In this document: positions 7,737 through 16,424 of the stretch, piece after piece
Position numbering within the stretch: position 1 is the stretch's first letter
How the letters are laid out: every line of letters begins with the position of its first letter
Source of the DNA: JBGPOS01 sp041488155
GTDB lineage: Bacteria; Chloroflexota; Dehalococcoidia; Tepidiformales; Tepidiformaceae
Assembly: GCA_041488155.1 (NCBI GenBank)
Contig: JBGPOS010000005.1
Span: 20,107-84,106 of the forward strand
Direction of reading: 5' to 3'
Length of the DNA: 64,000 bases
Notes under the pieces: model-generated
Seen by the model: only the letters and a program-made list of their open reading frames with translations
Told to the model about the DNA's origin: nothing
The model's database searches: none
Position numbers and translations under genes: made by a program

Positions 7737-9107
7737 TCAGGGGGTGATGGGAGTGAGCCGTTCTGCTGGGCGATCCGCTACGACGGATTCGAACAGCTCG
7801 AAGAGGTCGTGGGCAAAGCGTGAGCCGGCAAGTCCGTGGAGGACCGCGAGCGCATCGTTGGGGGCCATCGCCCGACGATAGGGCCGGTCGCTGGTGATTG
7901 CGTCATAGGCTTCGCACATGCCGACGATTTGAGCTTCGACGGGGACCTCCTCGGCTTCGAGCATGCCCGGATAGCCTTTGCCGTCGATCCGCTCGTGGTG
8001 GCAGCCGGCCCACCAGGCCACCGCGCCGAAGCCGGGGATTTCGCTGAGTATGTCACGGGCGTACACGGGATGAGTCTGGACGGTGGCCATCTCGTCGACG
8101 GTCAGGATGTCCGGCTTGTGGAGGATCTGGGCGGGCACTCCGAGCGTACCGAGGTCCTGCAGAAGCGCGGCGACGCGAACGAGGTCCGCCCGCGCTTCGG
8201 GCATACCATGGGCGATCGCGACACGCCGGGCCAGTGCGGCCACTCGCCTTCCCCGCCCGGCTTCCCGCCCGTTGCGCCGGTCGACGAGGTCGCTGACTAC
8301 GCCGAGCAGATCGAACAGCTCGGCGGGTTCCATAACGCTGCCGTAGTGGAGCGACATCAGCCAGCCGGCGAGGTCCTTGTCGTAGAAGCCTAGCCAGAAG
8401 TCATCGCGTATTGCGATCTGGGCCATCTGCTCCGCGAGCTCAGGGTCCATTTCGCTGCCCGCCATTTCGCGGACCAGTTGGGGTCCGCGTCTGCGCACGA
8501 GCAGGGCGGAACCGTCGGCGTCGATCATCGACTCGACGCGGTCGGCGATAGCGACGACGCGGGCGATCATGGGGGATGCTTCGCCGCCGGGCGAGCCGGA
8601 TACGCCGGAACCGTCCCAGCAATCGTGGTGGCGGGCGACAGCCTGGGCGACACCTTCGTTGAAGCCGAGCTCTCGGGCCACGCTGGCGCCCAACTGGCAA
8701 TGGAGCGTGAGCGCCTCGACGACGTTCGCCCATCCGCCTTTGGGGACGCTGGCGAGCATCTCGAGGGCGTTCGCGGAGCCGGAGATGAGCTTCGCGCCGC
8801 GTCCAGTGTCGACTCGGGGGCCGGTGTCGGCCCCTGCCATGCCAACGTCGTGGAGGAGGCAGCCGAAGAAGATGTCTTCGATCTCCGCCGGCTTGAGCCG
8901 AAGCTCACGCCCCAGGTAGACGCCGACGTAGGCGACACGCTGGGCGTGTCCGGGGCGCCGGCGCTCTGCAAGGTCGAAGGCGTGGCTCAGGGCGGCAAGC
9001 AGCGCCCCGCGACTCAGTCGCGGGACCCCGGACAACCCCGTGTCGTCGTACAGGGACGGGTCGAGGAAGTCGGCCTTTGCCGTTTGGATCTGTGCCTGTG
9101 AGGCCAT
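7737..9107 (-). CDS. Tandem HD / HD-GYP domain protein, second catalytic site degenerate
   Basis: 456 residues with two HD-like domains. The first (about 45-200) keeps H54, HD at 86-87 (LLHDVGM) and HHD at 160-162. The second (about 285-445) has HHE..DGKGYP at 370-380, the HD-GYP signature, and H346, but its HD pair is QD (LLQDLGTLGVP, 317-318) and the usual early histidine is missing. HD-GYP enzymes hydrolyse cyclic di-GMP in the cytoplasm. Here the first domain may be the active one and the second a sensor, or neither degrades c-di-GMP. No receiver or membrane segment is fused. A GGAG 10 bp before ATG 9107 is an acceptable ribosome site. Confidence 0.85.
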   Translation of the reverse strand: MASQAQIQTAKADFLDPSLYDDTGLSGVPRLSRGALLAALSHAFDLAERRRPGHAQRVAYVGVYLGRELRLKPAEIEDIFFGCLLHDVGMAGADTGPRVDTGRGAKLISGSANALEMLASVPKGGWANVVEALTLHCQLGASVARELGFNEGVAQAVARHHDCWDGSGVSGSPGGEASPMIARVVAIADRVESMIDADGSALLVRRRGPQLVREMAGSEMDPELAEQMAQIAIRDDFWLGFYDKDLAGWLMSLHYGSVMEPAELFDLLGVVSDLVDRRNGREAGRGRRVAALARRVAIAHGMPEARADLVRVAALLQDLGTLGVPAQILHKPDILTVDEMATVQTHPVYARDILSEIPGFGAVAWWAGCHHERIDGKGYPGMLEAEEVPVEAQIVGMCEAYDAITSDRPYRRAMAPNDALAVLHGLAGSRFAHDLFELFESVVADRPAERLTPITP

Positions 9108-9335
9108 GCAGCGAATGCTCCGGTGGGAATGGCGCCGGTATCGGGACTATCGGCCCCTGCCGGGAGGGGCGACAGGGAAAATGCGGTGACACAGGGGAGA
9201 ATTCCGGAAGAGTTGCCGGCGCTTTGCGAGCGCGTGCGGTAAGACCGCGGCGTTGGACAAGTCGACTTCGGCACCTCTACCGTTGAGTTTCAGCACCTCG
9301 TCCTGTGAGGGGTGGTGAGCACTGGAGGGACGGAG

Positions 9336-10520
9336 ATGGCGGCGTCCGCAAGCCCGGCAAAGTCAGCATTGGCAGACCCCGTCGCGCGGGCGGCCGCGTT
9401 CGGACCCCGGCTGCGTGAGCTTGCACCTCAGATAGAACGAGAAGGCAAGCTGCCGAAAGAGCTCGTGGCAGAACTCTCGGCGGCGGGGATGTTCCAGATG
9501 CTGCTGCCGGAGTCTCTTGGTGGTTCTGAAACCGATCCCGTCGCTGCCGCCCGTGCGGTGGAAGAGGTTTCAGCAGGGGACGGGTCGGCAGGCTGGTGCG
9601 TGATGATTGCCGGGCAGTGCGCGGCGTTCGCTGGATTCCTTCCGGAAGACCACGCGAAGGAGGTCTGGGGCAACCACGGCGTCGTGGCCAGCACTGCCCG
9701 GCCCATCGGCCGCGCAATTCCGGCAGGTGAGCGAGCCGAGGGATTTACCGTGTCGGGGCGCTGGCCGTTCGCGAGCGGCAGCAGTCATGCCACCTGGTTC
9801 GGCGGGGAGTGCACTATCTACGACGGCGAGACGCCGCGTCTCGATTCGCAAGGGAACGCGGTGACGCGGATGCTCTTTGTGCCGCGCGACGCGGTCACCA
9901 TCCACGAAACCTGGGATACGATCGGCTTGCGCGGGACAGCCAGCAACGACTTCAGCATCGATGGCGTTTTCGTGCCTGCTGCCCGCGGCTTCCAGGTGCT
10001 GGTCGACCAACCAATACACCCGTGGGCTGTCTACCAGGCGCCTCCGCTCTTCTTCATCAACCACGGCGCCCAGGCGCTCGGAGTGGCGAAGGCGGCGATC
10101 GCGACAGCCGCCGAGGTCGCCGCCGTGAAGCCGGGTTGGGGCACAAGCCGGCCGATGCGCGAACAGCCGCGGCTGCAGGCGATCTTCGCGGAGGCCACCG
10201 TCCTGAGGGAGTCGGCGGCGCAGTACCTCTACGCCACTGCGGGCGAGCTGTGGGATGCGGCCGTGGCCCGGAAGCAGGACACGACGTTGCTGCGGGGTCG
10301 GGTTCGCCTCGCCACGAGCCACGCCGTGCGTGCGAGTGTGCAGGCGGTGGACCTCGTCTACGCCGCGGTAGGCACCTCATCCGTATTCAAAAAGAGTCCG
10401 CTGGAGCGCCAGTTCCGCGATATCCACACTGCGGCCGCCCACGTGATGGTGGCGCCGCTCACCTACGAAGCGGCGGGCCGAGTGGAGTTGGGCCTCGAGG
10501 CGGCGTTTCCCTTCTTCTAA
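9336..10520 (+). CDS. Acyl-CoA dehydrogenase-fold flavoprotein (monooxygenase-like)
   Basis: 394 residues with the three-domain acyl-CoA dehydrogenase layout: helical N-domain (LRELAPQIEREGKLPKEL), central beta domain (GRWPFASGSSHATWF) and C-terminal helical bundle. The GRWPFASG segment and the GTASNDFSIDGVFVP strand look more like the DszC/HsaA flavin-dependent monooxygenase branch than like fatty acyl-CoA dehydrogenases. Substrate unknown. ATG 9336 is chosen because GGAGGG lies about 5 bp upstream; an in-frame GTG at 9312 is possible. It stands alone between the HD-GYP gene (divergent) and the CBS gene. Confidence 0.82.
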   Translation: MAASASPAKSALADPVARAAAFGPRLRELAPQIEREGKLPKELVAELSAAGMFQMLLPESLGGSETDPVAAARAVEEVSAGDGSAGWCVMIAGQCAAFAGFLPEDHAKEVWGNHGVVASTARPIGRAIPAGERAEGFTVSGRWPFASGSSHATWFGGECTIYDGETPRLDSQGNAVTRMLFVPRDAVTIHETWDTIGLRGTASNDFSIDGVFVPAARGFQVLVDQPIHPWAVYQAPPLFFINHGAQALGVAKAAIATAAEVAAVKPGWGTSRPMREQPRLQAIFAEATVLRESAAQYLYATAGELWDAAVARKQDTTLLRGRVRLATSHAVRASVQAVDLVYAAVGTSSVFKKSPLERQFRDIHTAAAHVMVAPLTYEAAGRVELGLEAAFPFF

Positions 10521-10531
10521 ACCGGGTTCGC

Positions 10532-10560
10532 CTGCACGCTGCCAGAGAACGAGCTACAAT
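10532..10560 (+). promoter_or_regulatory. Promoter of the CBS-korAB operon
   Basis: CTGCAC-like -35 at 10532-10537, a 17-bp spacer and TACAAT at 10555-10560. The transcript would have a leader of about 65 nt before the first CBS gene. No other promoter is evident before korA. Confidence 0.55.
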
Positions 10561-10633
10561 TTCATGGGTAAGGCGTCCGGCTCCTGTCGGCGGGTTGCGC
10601 CCGGCCCTACCGAAGACGATGTGACAGGAACGC

Positions 10634-11107
10634 ATGGATCGATCCCGGCTCACCCGGTTCATTAATCAGCCGCTTGACGAGCTACCGCTCGCCGAACCGA
10701 CGTTCATTTCCTCATCGAGCCCGGTCCGCGCAGCCGTCGCGGCGATGCGCGAAGGGGGCCGTTCGTGCGTCCTTGCGATGGATGGCAACCGGCTGGCGGG
10801 CATCTTTACAGAACGTGACGTGCTCACGAAATGCACCGGCGACCGGTTCGATTGGGACCAGAGCCTGGATGCCGGAGTGCTGACGCGTGAACCCAAGACG
10901 ATCAAGGCATCGGCGACAGTTGGCGAAGCGGTCGCCATTATGCAAAGGCACAATTACCGAACACTTCCTGTAGTGGCCGGCAGCCGTGTCATCGGACTCG
11001 TTCGGCTCGGTGATCTGCTTACGCACTTTGCCGAGGCATTTCCGGAAGATGTCTTGAACTTACCTCCACGTCCGAACCAGATCATGGTTCGTCCTGAGGG
11101 TGGATAG
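10634..11107 (+). CDS. CBS-domain protein (tandem CBS pair)
   Basis: 157 residues forming one Bateman module: the first CBS motif ends GNRLAGIFTERDVLTKC (about 51-67) and the second ends GSRVIGLVRLGDLLTH. Such pairs usually bind AMP, ATP or S-adenosyl ligands and sense energy state. AGGAA just before ATG 10634 is the likely ribosome site. The gene ends 10 bp before korA and shares its promoter, so it probably senses adenylates to tune the 2-oxoacid oxidoreductase. This role is inferred from context; no direct partner motif is seen. Confidence 0.85.
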   Translation: MDRSRLTRFINQPLDELPLAEPTFISSSSPVRAAVAAMREGGRSCVLAMDGNRLAGIFTERDVLTKCTGDRFDWDQSLDAGVLTREPKTIKASATVGEAVAIMQRHNYRTLPVVAGSRVIGLVRLGDLLTHFAEAFPEDVLNLPPRPNQIMVRPEGG

Positions 11108-11117
11108 AAGAGGCCAG

Positions 11118-13028
11118 ATGACCACCGAATCAGCCGTCCGCCGCGAACCGAGCGTCGAGGAACTCGAACGCGTGACCATCCGTTTCGCCGGGGACTCCGG
11201 CGACGGGATGCAGCTTACGGGGACGCAGTTCACGAAGACGGCGGCCGTGTTCGGGAACGACCTCGCAACCTTGCCGGACATTCCGGCCGAGATCCGCGCC
11301 CCGACAGGTTCGCTGCCGGGCGTCTCAGGATTCCAGCTTTCGTTCGCCAGCAGCGACATTCGCACGCCGGGTGACCAACCGGACGTGCTGGTGGCCATGA
11401 ACCCGGCTGCGCTGAAGGTCAACATCGGCGACCTGAAGCAAGGTGGCCTGCTGATCGTCGATGAGGACGAATTCAACGCGGCTAACCTGAAAAAGGCGGC
11501 CTACAGTTCGAACCCGCTCGAAGATGGCAGCCTCGCTGGCTACCAACTGGTGCAGATCAAGATCACGCGGCAGAACGAGCTCGCGCTGGAGGGCATCCCG
11601 ATGAATGCCCAGCAGAAGTTCCGTTCACGGAACTTCTATGCGCTCGGAATAATCCTTTGGCTGTACGGGCGGTCCCTCGACACGACCGTTAAATGGGCGA
11701 CTCAGCAGTTCCGAAGGAACCCCGATGTGCTGGAGGCGAACCTGCGCGCGTTGCGTTCGGGGCACAGCTTCGGCGAAACAAGCGAGTTGTTCCACGTCCG
11801 CTACGATGTCCCCGCCGCCCAAGTGGCCCCGGGGCTCTACCGGCACATCAGCGGGAACGAAGCGACGGCGCTGGGGTTTGTGGCGGCTTCGGTGCTTTCC
11901 GGGCTGCCGCTTTTCTACGGAAGCTATCCGATCACGCCGGCATCGACCGTGCTGCACGAGCTTTCGAAGCTCAAGAACTTCGGTGTCAAGACCTTCCAGG
12001 CCGAAGACGAAATCGCGGCGATAGGGGCGGCCATCGGTGCGGCGTACGGCGGCCACCTCGGCCTGACCGGCACCAGCGGCCCAGGGCTCGCGCTCAAGAG
12101 CGAAGCCTTGAACCTGGCGGTGATGACTGAGCTGCCGATCGTCGTGATCGACGTGCAGCGAGCCGGTCCGAGCACGGGTATGCCGACGAAGACCGAGCAG
12201 TCCGACCTCCTGCAGGCGATGTTCGGCCGCAACGGAGACTCCTCGGTCGCGATCGTGGCCCCGGCCACGCCGTCGGAGTGCTTCTCAATGGCGATCGAGG
12301 CCTTCCGGATCGCGTTGAAGTACATGGTCCCTGTCATTTACATGAGCGACGGGTACCTCGGGAACGGCTCGGAACCGTGGCGGATCCCGTCGCTGGCTGA
12401 CCTTCCGAAGATCGAGTACCGCTACGGCGTCCCGCAAGGTGGGGACTTCAACCCATACCTCCGCGACCCCAAGACCCTGGCTCGCCCGTGGGCAGTCCCG
12501 GGGCAGAAGGGTCTCGAGCATCGAATCGGCGGCCTCGAGAAGTCGGCGAACAGCGGCGACATCAGCTACGACGCCAGCAACCATCACCACATGACGATGA
12601 TGCGCAAGCAGCGGGTGGAGCGGATCGTGCAGGACGTTCCCCCGATCGAGGTGCTAGGCCCCCCTGAAGGCGATCTGCTCGTCGTCGGGTGGGGTGGCAC
12701 GTACGGCGCCATTACCACGGCCGCTGAGCGCGCCCGGGCAACCGGCAAGCGGGTCGCCTCAACCCACATCCGCTACCTCAACCCGTTCCCGGCGAATCTT
12801 GGTGAAGTGTTGAAGAGCTACAAGAGGGTCCTCGTGCCAGAGCTCAACGCGGGTCAGCTCGTGTGGCTTCTCCGTGCGCGGTACCTGGTCGATGCGGTGG
12901 GCTTCAACAAGATTTCGGGCCAGCCGTTCAAGATCGTGGAGATCGAAGGAAAGATCGACGAATTGCTCGGCCTGAGAGGGCCGTACGAACTGGACTTTGG
13001 CCAGGCTTCTGCGCTGGGAGGGGGCTAA
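11118..13028 (+). CDS. korA: 2-oxoglutarate:ferredoxin oxidoreductase, fused gamma-alpha subunit
   Basis: 636 residues. The N-terminal gamma-like domain begins RFAGDSGDGMQLTG, and the alpha-like domain starts near residue 225 with ISGNEATALGF and YPITPASTVLHEL, a pyrimidine-domain signature. With KorB it converts 2-oxoglutarate and CoA to succinyl-CoA, CO2 and reduced ferredoxin in the cytoplasm. The fused gamma-alpha layout matches the two-subunit KorAB seen in actinobacteria and other aerobes. ATG 11118 has AAGAGG upstream; an in-frame GTG at 11100 overlaps the CBS stop. korB follows after 4 bp. Other 2-oxoacids remain possible substrates, but the context favours 2-oxoglutarate. Confidence 0.9.
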   Translation: MTTESAVRREPSVEELERVTIRFAGDSGDGMQLTGTQFTKTAAVFGNDLATLPDIPAEIRAPTGSLPGVSGFQLSFASSDIRTPGDQPDVLVAMNPAALKVNIGDLKQGGLLIVDEDEFNAANLKKAAYSSNPLEDGSLAGYQLVQIKITRQNELALEGIPMNAQQKFRSRNFYALGIILWLYGRSLDTTVKWATQQFRRNPDVLEANLRALRSGHSFGETSELFHVRYDVPAAQVAPGLYRHISGNEATALGFVAASVLSGLPLFYGSYPITPASTVLHELSKLKNFGVKTFQAEDEIAAIGAAIGAAYGGHLGLTGTSGPGLALKSEALNLAVMTELPIVVIDVQRAGPSTGMPTKTEQSDLLQAMFGRNGDSSVAIVAPATPSECFSMAIEAFRIALKYMVPVIYMSDGYLGNGSEPWRIPSLADLPKIEYRYGVPQGGDFNPYLRDPKTLARPWAVPGQKGLEHRIGGLEKSANSGDISYDASNHHHMTMMRKQRVERIVQDVPPIEVLGPPEGDLLVVGWGGTYGAITTAAERARATGKRVASTHIRYLNPFPANLGEVLKSYKRVLVPELNAGQLVWLLRARYLVDAVGFNKISGQPFKIVEIEGKIDELLGLRGPYELDFGQASALGGG

Positions 13029-13032
13029 TTCG

Positions 13033-14073
13033 ATGACGGCACCGACGGCGAACCCAAACGGGCTCATCAACGGCGACCTGCCTGTCCTGACTCGAAAGGA
13101 CTTCGTCACCGACCAGGAAGTGCGCTGGTGCCCCGGTTGCGGCGACTATTCGATCCTGGCACAGATGCAGAAGATGCTGCCCGACCTGAAGATCCCGAAA
13201 GAGAACCTGGTGTTCATCTCAGGGATCGGGTGTTCGAGCCGATTCCCGTACTACGTCGAGACGTACGGGTTCCACAGCATCCACGGCCGGGCGCTCACGC
13301 TGGCAACCGGCCTCAAGACGGCACGCCCGGAGCTTACGGTGTTCGTAGTTACGGGCGATGGGGACGGCCTGAGCATCGGCGGCAACCACCTCCTGCACGC
13401 GATGCGGCGCAACGTCGACCTCAACGTGATCCTCTTCAACAATCGGATCTACGGGTTGACGAAGGGTCAGTTCTCGCCGACCTCCGAGTTCGGAAAGGTG
13501 ACGACGTCGTCGCCGTACGGGACCACAGAACAGCCGCTGAACCCGATCCGCGTGGCGCTGGCCGCGGGGGCGACCTACGCCGCCCGAAGCATTGACCGTG
13601 ACACCAGGCACCTCGAAGAGACGCTCTACGCAGCGACGCAGCACAAGGGCATGTCGTTCGTTGAGGTGTTCCAGAACTGCAACATCTACAACGACGGGGC
13701 GTTCGCCGCATTCACCGACAAGGAAGTGCGGCAGGACAAGATGGTGTACCTCGAGCATGGGAAGCCGCTTCGCTTCGGGAAAGAGCGAGAGCACGGGATC
13801 CGCTTGAACGGCTTTACGCCCGAAATCGTGGAGAATGCGACGAGCGACGACGGCCTGCTCGTCCACGACATCCACGCCAGCAGTCCGACACTTGCGGACA
13901 TCCTCGTCGGCATGGACTACCCGGCGTTCCCGGTGCCAGTCGGGGTCTTCCGCGACGTGCAGGCGCCGACGTTCGACGGCCTCGTCGCGCAACAGGTGGA
14001 AGACGCGCGGGCGAAGGGCGAAGGCCGGTTCGAGGACATTCTCCGGGGCGGCGATACGTGGGAAGTTTCGTGA
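13033..14073 (+). CDS. korB: 2-oxoglutarate:ferredoxin oxidoreductase, beta subunit
   Basis: 346 residues carrying the thiamine diphosphate site GDGDGLSIGGNHL (108-120) ending in FNNRIYG, and four cysteines at 33, 36, 67 and 216 (WCPGCGD, GIGCSS, QNCNIYN), the usual ligands of the single [4Fe-4S] cluster. It binds ThDP/Mg and passes electrons to ferredoxin. GGGAGGGGG before ATG 13033 is a strong ribosome site overlapping the korA end, so translation is closely linked. No ferredoxin gene lies nearby, so the acceptor is encoded elsewhere. Confidence 0.92.
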   Translation: MTAPTANPNGLINGDLPVLTRKDFVTDQEVRWCPGCGDYSILAQMQKMLPDLKIPKENLVFISGIGCSSRFPYYVETYGFHSIHGRALTLATGLKTARPELTVFVVTGDGDGLSIGGNHLLHAMRRNVDLNVILFNNRIYGLTKGQFSPTSEFGKVTTSSPYGTTEQPLNPIRVALAAGATYAARSIDRDTRHLEETLYAATQHKGMSFVEVFQNCNIYNDGAFAAFTDKEVRQDKMVYLEHGKPLRFGKEREHGIRLNGFTPEIVENATSDDGLLVHDIHASSPTLADILVGMDYPAFPVPVGVFRDVQAPTFDGLVAQQVEDARAKGEGRFEDILRGGDTWEVS

Positions 14074-14151
14074 CGGCTTCGCGCTAAGCGACGCAGTCCG
14101 GTCCGGGCCGCAGCCGCACGCTGCGGTCTGTTGGTTCATGGAGGTCGGAAC

Positions 14152-14658
14152 ATGACAGCCGGGGTTTCGAACATCGTTGTTTGCCCGAGCTGTGGCGCCG
14201 AGAACATCCGCGGATTGGACGCTTGCGAGAGTTGTCTCATGGACCTCCGAGCCAGCGACAGCGAAAGCGCCCTCCTGGCCCCGGTGATCAGCGCTCGGCT
14301 TTCCCGGCCAGCGACGATAGATTCGACCGCTTCCGTCCGGGACGCCATCGCGCTCCTGATAGCGGACCCGAACGGCGCGGTGGTAGTCATGGAAGGGACC
14401 GTTGCCGCCGGGATCTTCACTGAGCGGGACGTCCTCAAGCGAATAGCCGGGCGCCCTGAACGGCTGGACGCCCCCATCACCACCTACATGACCCCAGACC
14501 CGGTGCTGTTGCACGAGTCCGACACGATGGCGGTGGCGCTGAACAAGATGGGCGGAGGCGGCTTTCGGCACATCCCTGTGGTGCGCGATGGCCGGCTCGT
14601 GGCGCTTGTGACCGCGCGCGACGTGCTGCAGTGGATCATGGCGCGCTACTTCGATTAG
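14152..14658 (+). CDS. Zinc-ribbon plus CBS-pair protein
   Basis: 168 residues. An N-terminal CPSC..CESC ribbon (C11, C14, C25, C28) precedes two CBS motifs, the first ending AAGIFTERDVLKRI and the second RLVALVTARDVLQWI. GGAGG at 14141-14145 sets ATG 14152. It is the last gene after korB and the second CBS protein of the cluster. The shared TERDVL phrase suggests the two CBS genes are paralogues. It probably senses adenylates, while the ribbon may dock another protein or bind zinc. Regulation of KorAB is inferred from position only. Confidence 0.83.
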   Translation: MTAGVSNIVVCPSCGAENIRGLDACESCLMDLRASDSESALLAPVISARLSRPATIDSTASVRDAIALLIADPNGAVVVMEGTVAAGIFTERDVLKRIAGRPERLDAPITTYMTPDPVLLHESDTMAVALNKMGGGGFRHIPVVRDGRLVALVTARDVLQWIMARYFD

Positions 14659-14723
14659 CACTCTCCCTCTCGGGTGCGCCGAGGGACAATTACGCGATTG
14701 GCGATAGATACAAAGGTCTGGCC

Positions 14724-14772
14724 TATGGCTGTGGTGAGGCGTATGGTCTACGTATAGCCTTTCACTATGGCT
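14724..14772 (+). promoter_or_regulatory. Repeated elements upstream of the LysR gene
   Basis: Four related 7-mers occur within 50 bp: TATGGCT (14724), TATGGTC (14742), TATAGCC (14753, close to the inverse of TATGGCT) and TATGGCT (14766). Mixed direct and inverted copies spaced 11-18 bp apart suit a LysR autoregulatory operator ending 16 bp before the start codon. Confidence 0.45.
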
Positions 14773-14788
14773 AGAAGGTGAGCCATCC

Positions 14789-15688
14789 TTGGAGCTTGCC
14801 CAGTTAGACGCCTTTATCGCTGCCGCGGACTGCGGGAGCTTTAGCCGCGCGGCCGAACTGCTGAGCGTGGCGCAGCCTTCGCTGAGCAACCGCATCCAGT
14901 CTCTCGAGCGCGAGGTGGGGCAGGCGCTGTTCGAGCGCATGGGGCGCGGAGTCAAGCTCACCGACGCCGGGCACGCCTTCCTTCCCTACGCCCAGCGCGT
15001 GTTGCGTACCCTGAGCGACGGCCTGCGGGTGCTGGAAGGAACTCGCGATGGCACAGCTGGCCGCCTGATGATCGGGACCGCCCCGGCCGTCGGCACCTAC
15101 GTCCTCCCTCGGCTGCTAAAGGTCTACTGCGACAATCGCCAGGGCGTGGACGTGCTGGTGCGCACGGGACATTCGGACGAAGTCTTGCAGATGGTCCTCG
15201 ACGACGACGTCCAGGTTGGGTTCGGTCGTCCGATAAACCATCCAGAAGTTCGGACGATCGTGCTCTATCGCGATGAACTGGTGCTCGTGGTCTCGTCGCA
15301 GCACCGCTACGCCAAGCGCGGGACCGTCAAGGTGGACGAGCTCGCGGAGGAGTCGCTCATCCTCTTCGATCGCGATTCGGGCTACTACGGGATGATAGTC
15401 GGGCTATTTCGAGACCTCGGTGTCGTGCCCCAGCAGCAGATGCAACTCGACAGCATCGAAGCGACGAAAAAGATGGTCGAATCGAACCTGGGCATCGCCC
15501 TGCTGCCCGAGGTCTCGGTGGAACGCGAGATCCGGCTCGGCACGCTGCACAAGGTGCACATCGAATCTGCCGAGCCGTTGGAGCGCGACATCGCAGTGAT
15601 GTACCGGCGAAACAAGCCGCAGTCGGGTCCGATGGCCGGCTTCCTCGACTTGCTTGGTGAGGTCTACGGGATCAAATTGCCCCGGTAG
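14789..15688 (+). CDS. LysR-family transcriptional regulator
   Basis: 299 residues. Winged helix at 1-60 (FIAAADCGSFSRAAELLSVA, QPSLSNRIQSLE), then a periplasmic-binding-like effector domain with GRLMIGTAP near residue 92. The TTG start is supported by the position of the helix-turn-helix, which leaves no space for earlier sequence, and by AAGGTGAG 8-9 bp upstream. The effector is unknown; the neighbourhood (2-oxoglutarate oxidoreductase upstream, PHP gene overlapping downstream) suggests carbon metabolism. The stop overlaps the GTG of the PHP gene by 1 bp (TAGTG). Confidence 0.92.
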   Translation: MELAQLDAFIAAADCGSFSRAAELLSVAQPSLSNRIQSLEREVGQALFERMGRGVKLTDAGHAFLPYAQRVLRTLSDGLRVLEGTRDGTAGRLMIGTAPAVGTYVLPRLLKVYCDNRQGVDVLVRTGHSDEVLQMVLDDDVQVGFGRPINHPEVRTIVLYRDELVLVVSSQHRYAKRGTVKVDELAEESLILFDRDSGYYGMIVGLFRDLGVVPQQQMQLDSIEATKKMVESNLGIALLPEVSVEREIRLGTLHKVHIESAEPLERDIAVMYRRNKPQSGPMAGFLDLLGEVYGIKLPR

Positions 15689-16278
15689 TGCTCATCGATC
15701 TCCACTGTCACACGACGCCGAGGTCGAAGTGCAGCGCTCTCTTGCTCGAAGAGATGGTGGGGCTGGCGCGCGGGCGAGGCCTCGACGGGATTTGCCTCAC
15801 CGAGCATGACAGTCTGTGGCCGGAGGAAGAGCTCGCCGCCGTCCGGCGCAGCACGGGCTTCCCGGTGTTGGGTGCGGTGGAGTTGACCACGGACCTGGGA
15901 CACGTCCTTGCCTACGGTCTGCCCCAAGGCTCCGAGACGTTCGCCAGCGCTGCCGCCGCGTTCGAGGCGGGCAGAGAGAGCGGCGCGTTACTGTTCCTTG
16001 CCCACCCCGCTCGCGACGGACTGCTGAAGGTCGACCGTCAGGTGGTTGACCTATTCGAGTCAGTGGAGGCGATCAATGGTTCTGATTCGCGCCTGCAGAA
16101 CCTCGCTGCGACGGGCCTTGCGCGAGGCTTCCGCCTGCCGGGCATCGGCGGTTCGGACGCCCACTCCGCTCGCGAAGTTGGGCGTGCCGCCACCCGTTTC
16201 GAGGCCGCCATCAGCGACCAGGCTTCGCTGCTGGCGGCGCTGCGCTCGGGTCGGTACGAGGCGGTTCACATCGACTGA
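15688..16278 (+). CDS. PHP-domain metal-dependent phosphoesterase
   Basis: 196 residues. PHP metal ligands are visible: H6 and H8 in DLHCHTT, H40 in TEHD, E65 in GAVELTT, a histidine in AHPAR and the GSDAHS motif near the C-terminus. Such proteins hydrolyse phosphate esters (for example nucleoside 3',5'-bisphosphate or histidinol phosphate) using two or three metals. The short length with no polymerase or TIM-barrel extension resembles YciV-type enzymes. The GTG start overlaps the LysR stop, so the two are coupled. Substrate not identifiable. Confidence 0.85.
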   Translation: MLIDLHCHTTPRSKCSALLLEEMVGLARGRGLDGICLTEHDSLWPEEELAAVRRSTGFPVLGAVELTTDLGHVLAYGLPQGSETFASAAAAFEAGRESGALLFLAHPARDGLLKVDRQVVDLFESVEAINGSDSRLQNLAATGLARGFRLPGIGGSDAHSAREVGRAATRFEAAISDQASLLAALRSGRYEAVHID

Positions 16279-16364
16279 CTTAGCCCCGAAAGACCCGCGC
16301 GCCATGTGAATGGTTTCCTGCGTCTCGGGCCTTCCCCGGAGGCGATGAAAGGCTGGGCCGGTGC

Positions 16365-16370
16365 TATCAT
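16365..16370 (+). promoter_or_regulatory. Candidate -10 box of the hydrolase operon
   Basis: TATCAT lies 54 bp before ATG 16425; the -35 region is poor. The strong ribosome site GGAGG about 10 bp before the start suits a leadered mRNA. Confidence 0.35.
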
Positions 16371-16424
16371 CGGAGTCCGCAACGAACTGCGTCCCAGCAC
16401 TAACCCAATCGGAGGAACCACGAG

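Noticed and set aside
14663..14688. Possible terminator after the zinc-ribbon/CBS gene
   Set aside because: CCCTC/GAGGG can pair, but the stem is short and irregular and there is no T run.
13219..14961. Long - strand frame (580 codons) over korB and the CBS gene
   Set aside because: Its translation has no domain or motif, while the + strand frames encode a complete KorB and CBS protein.
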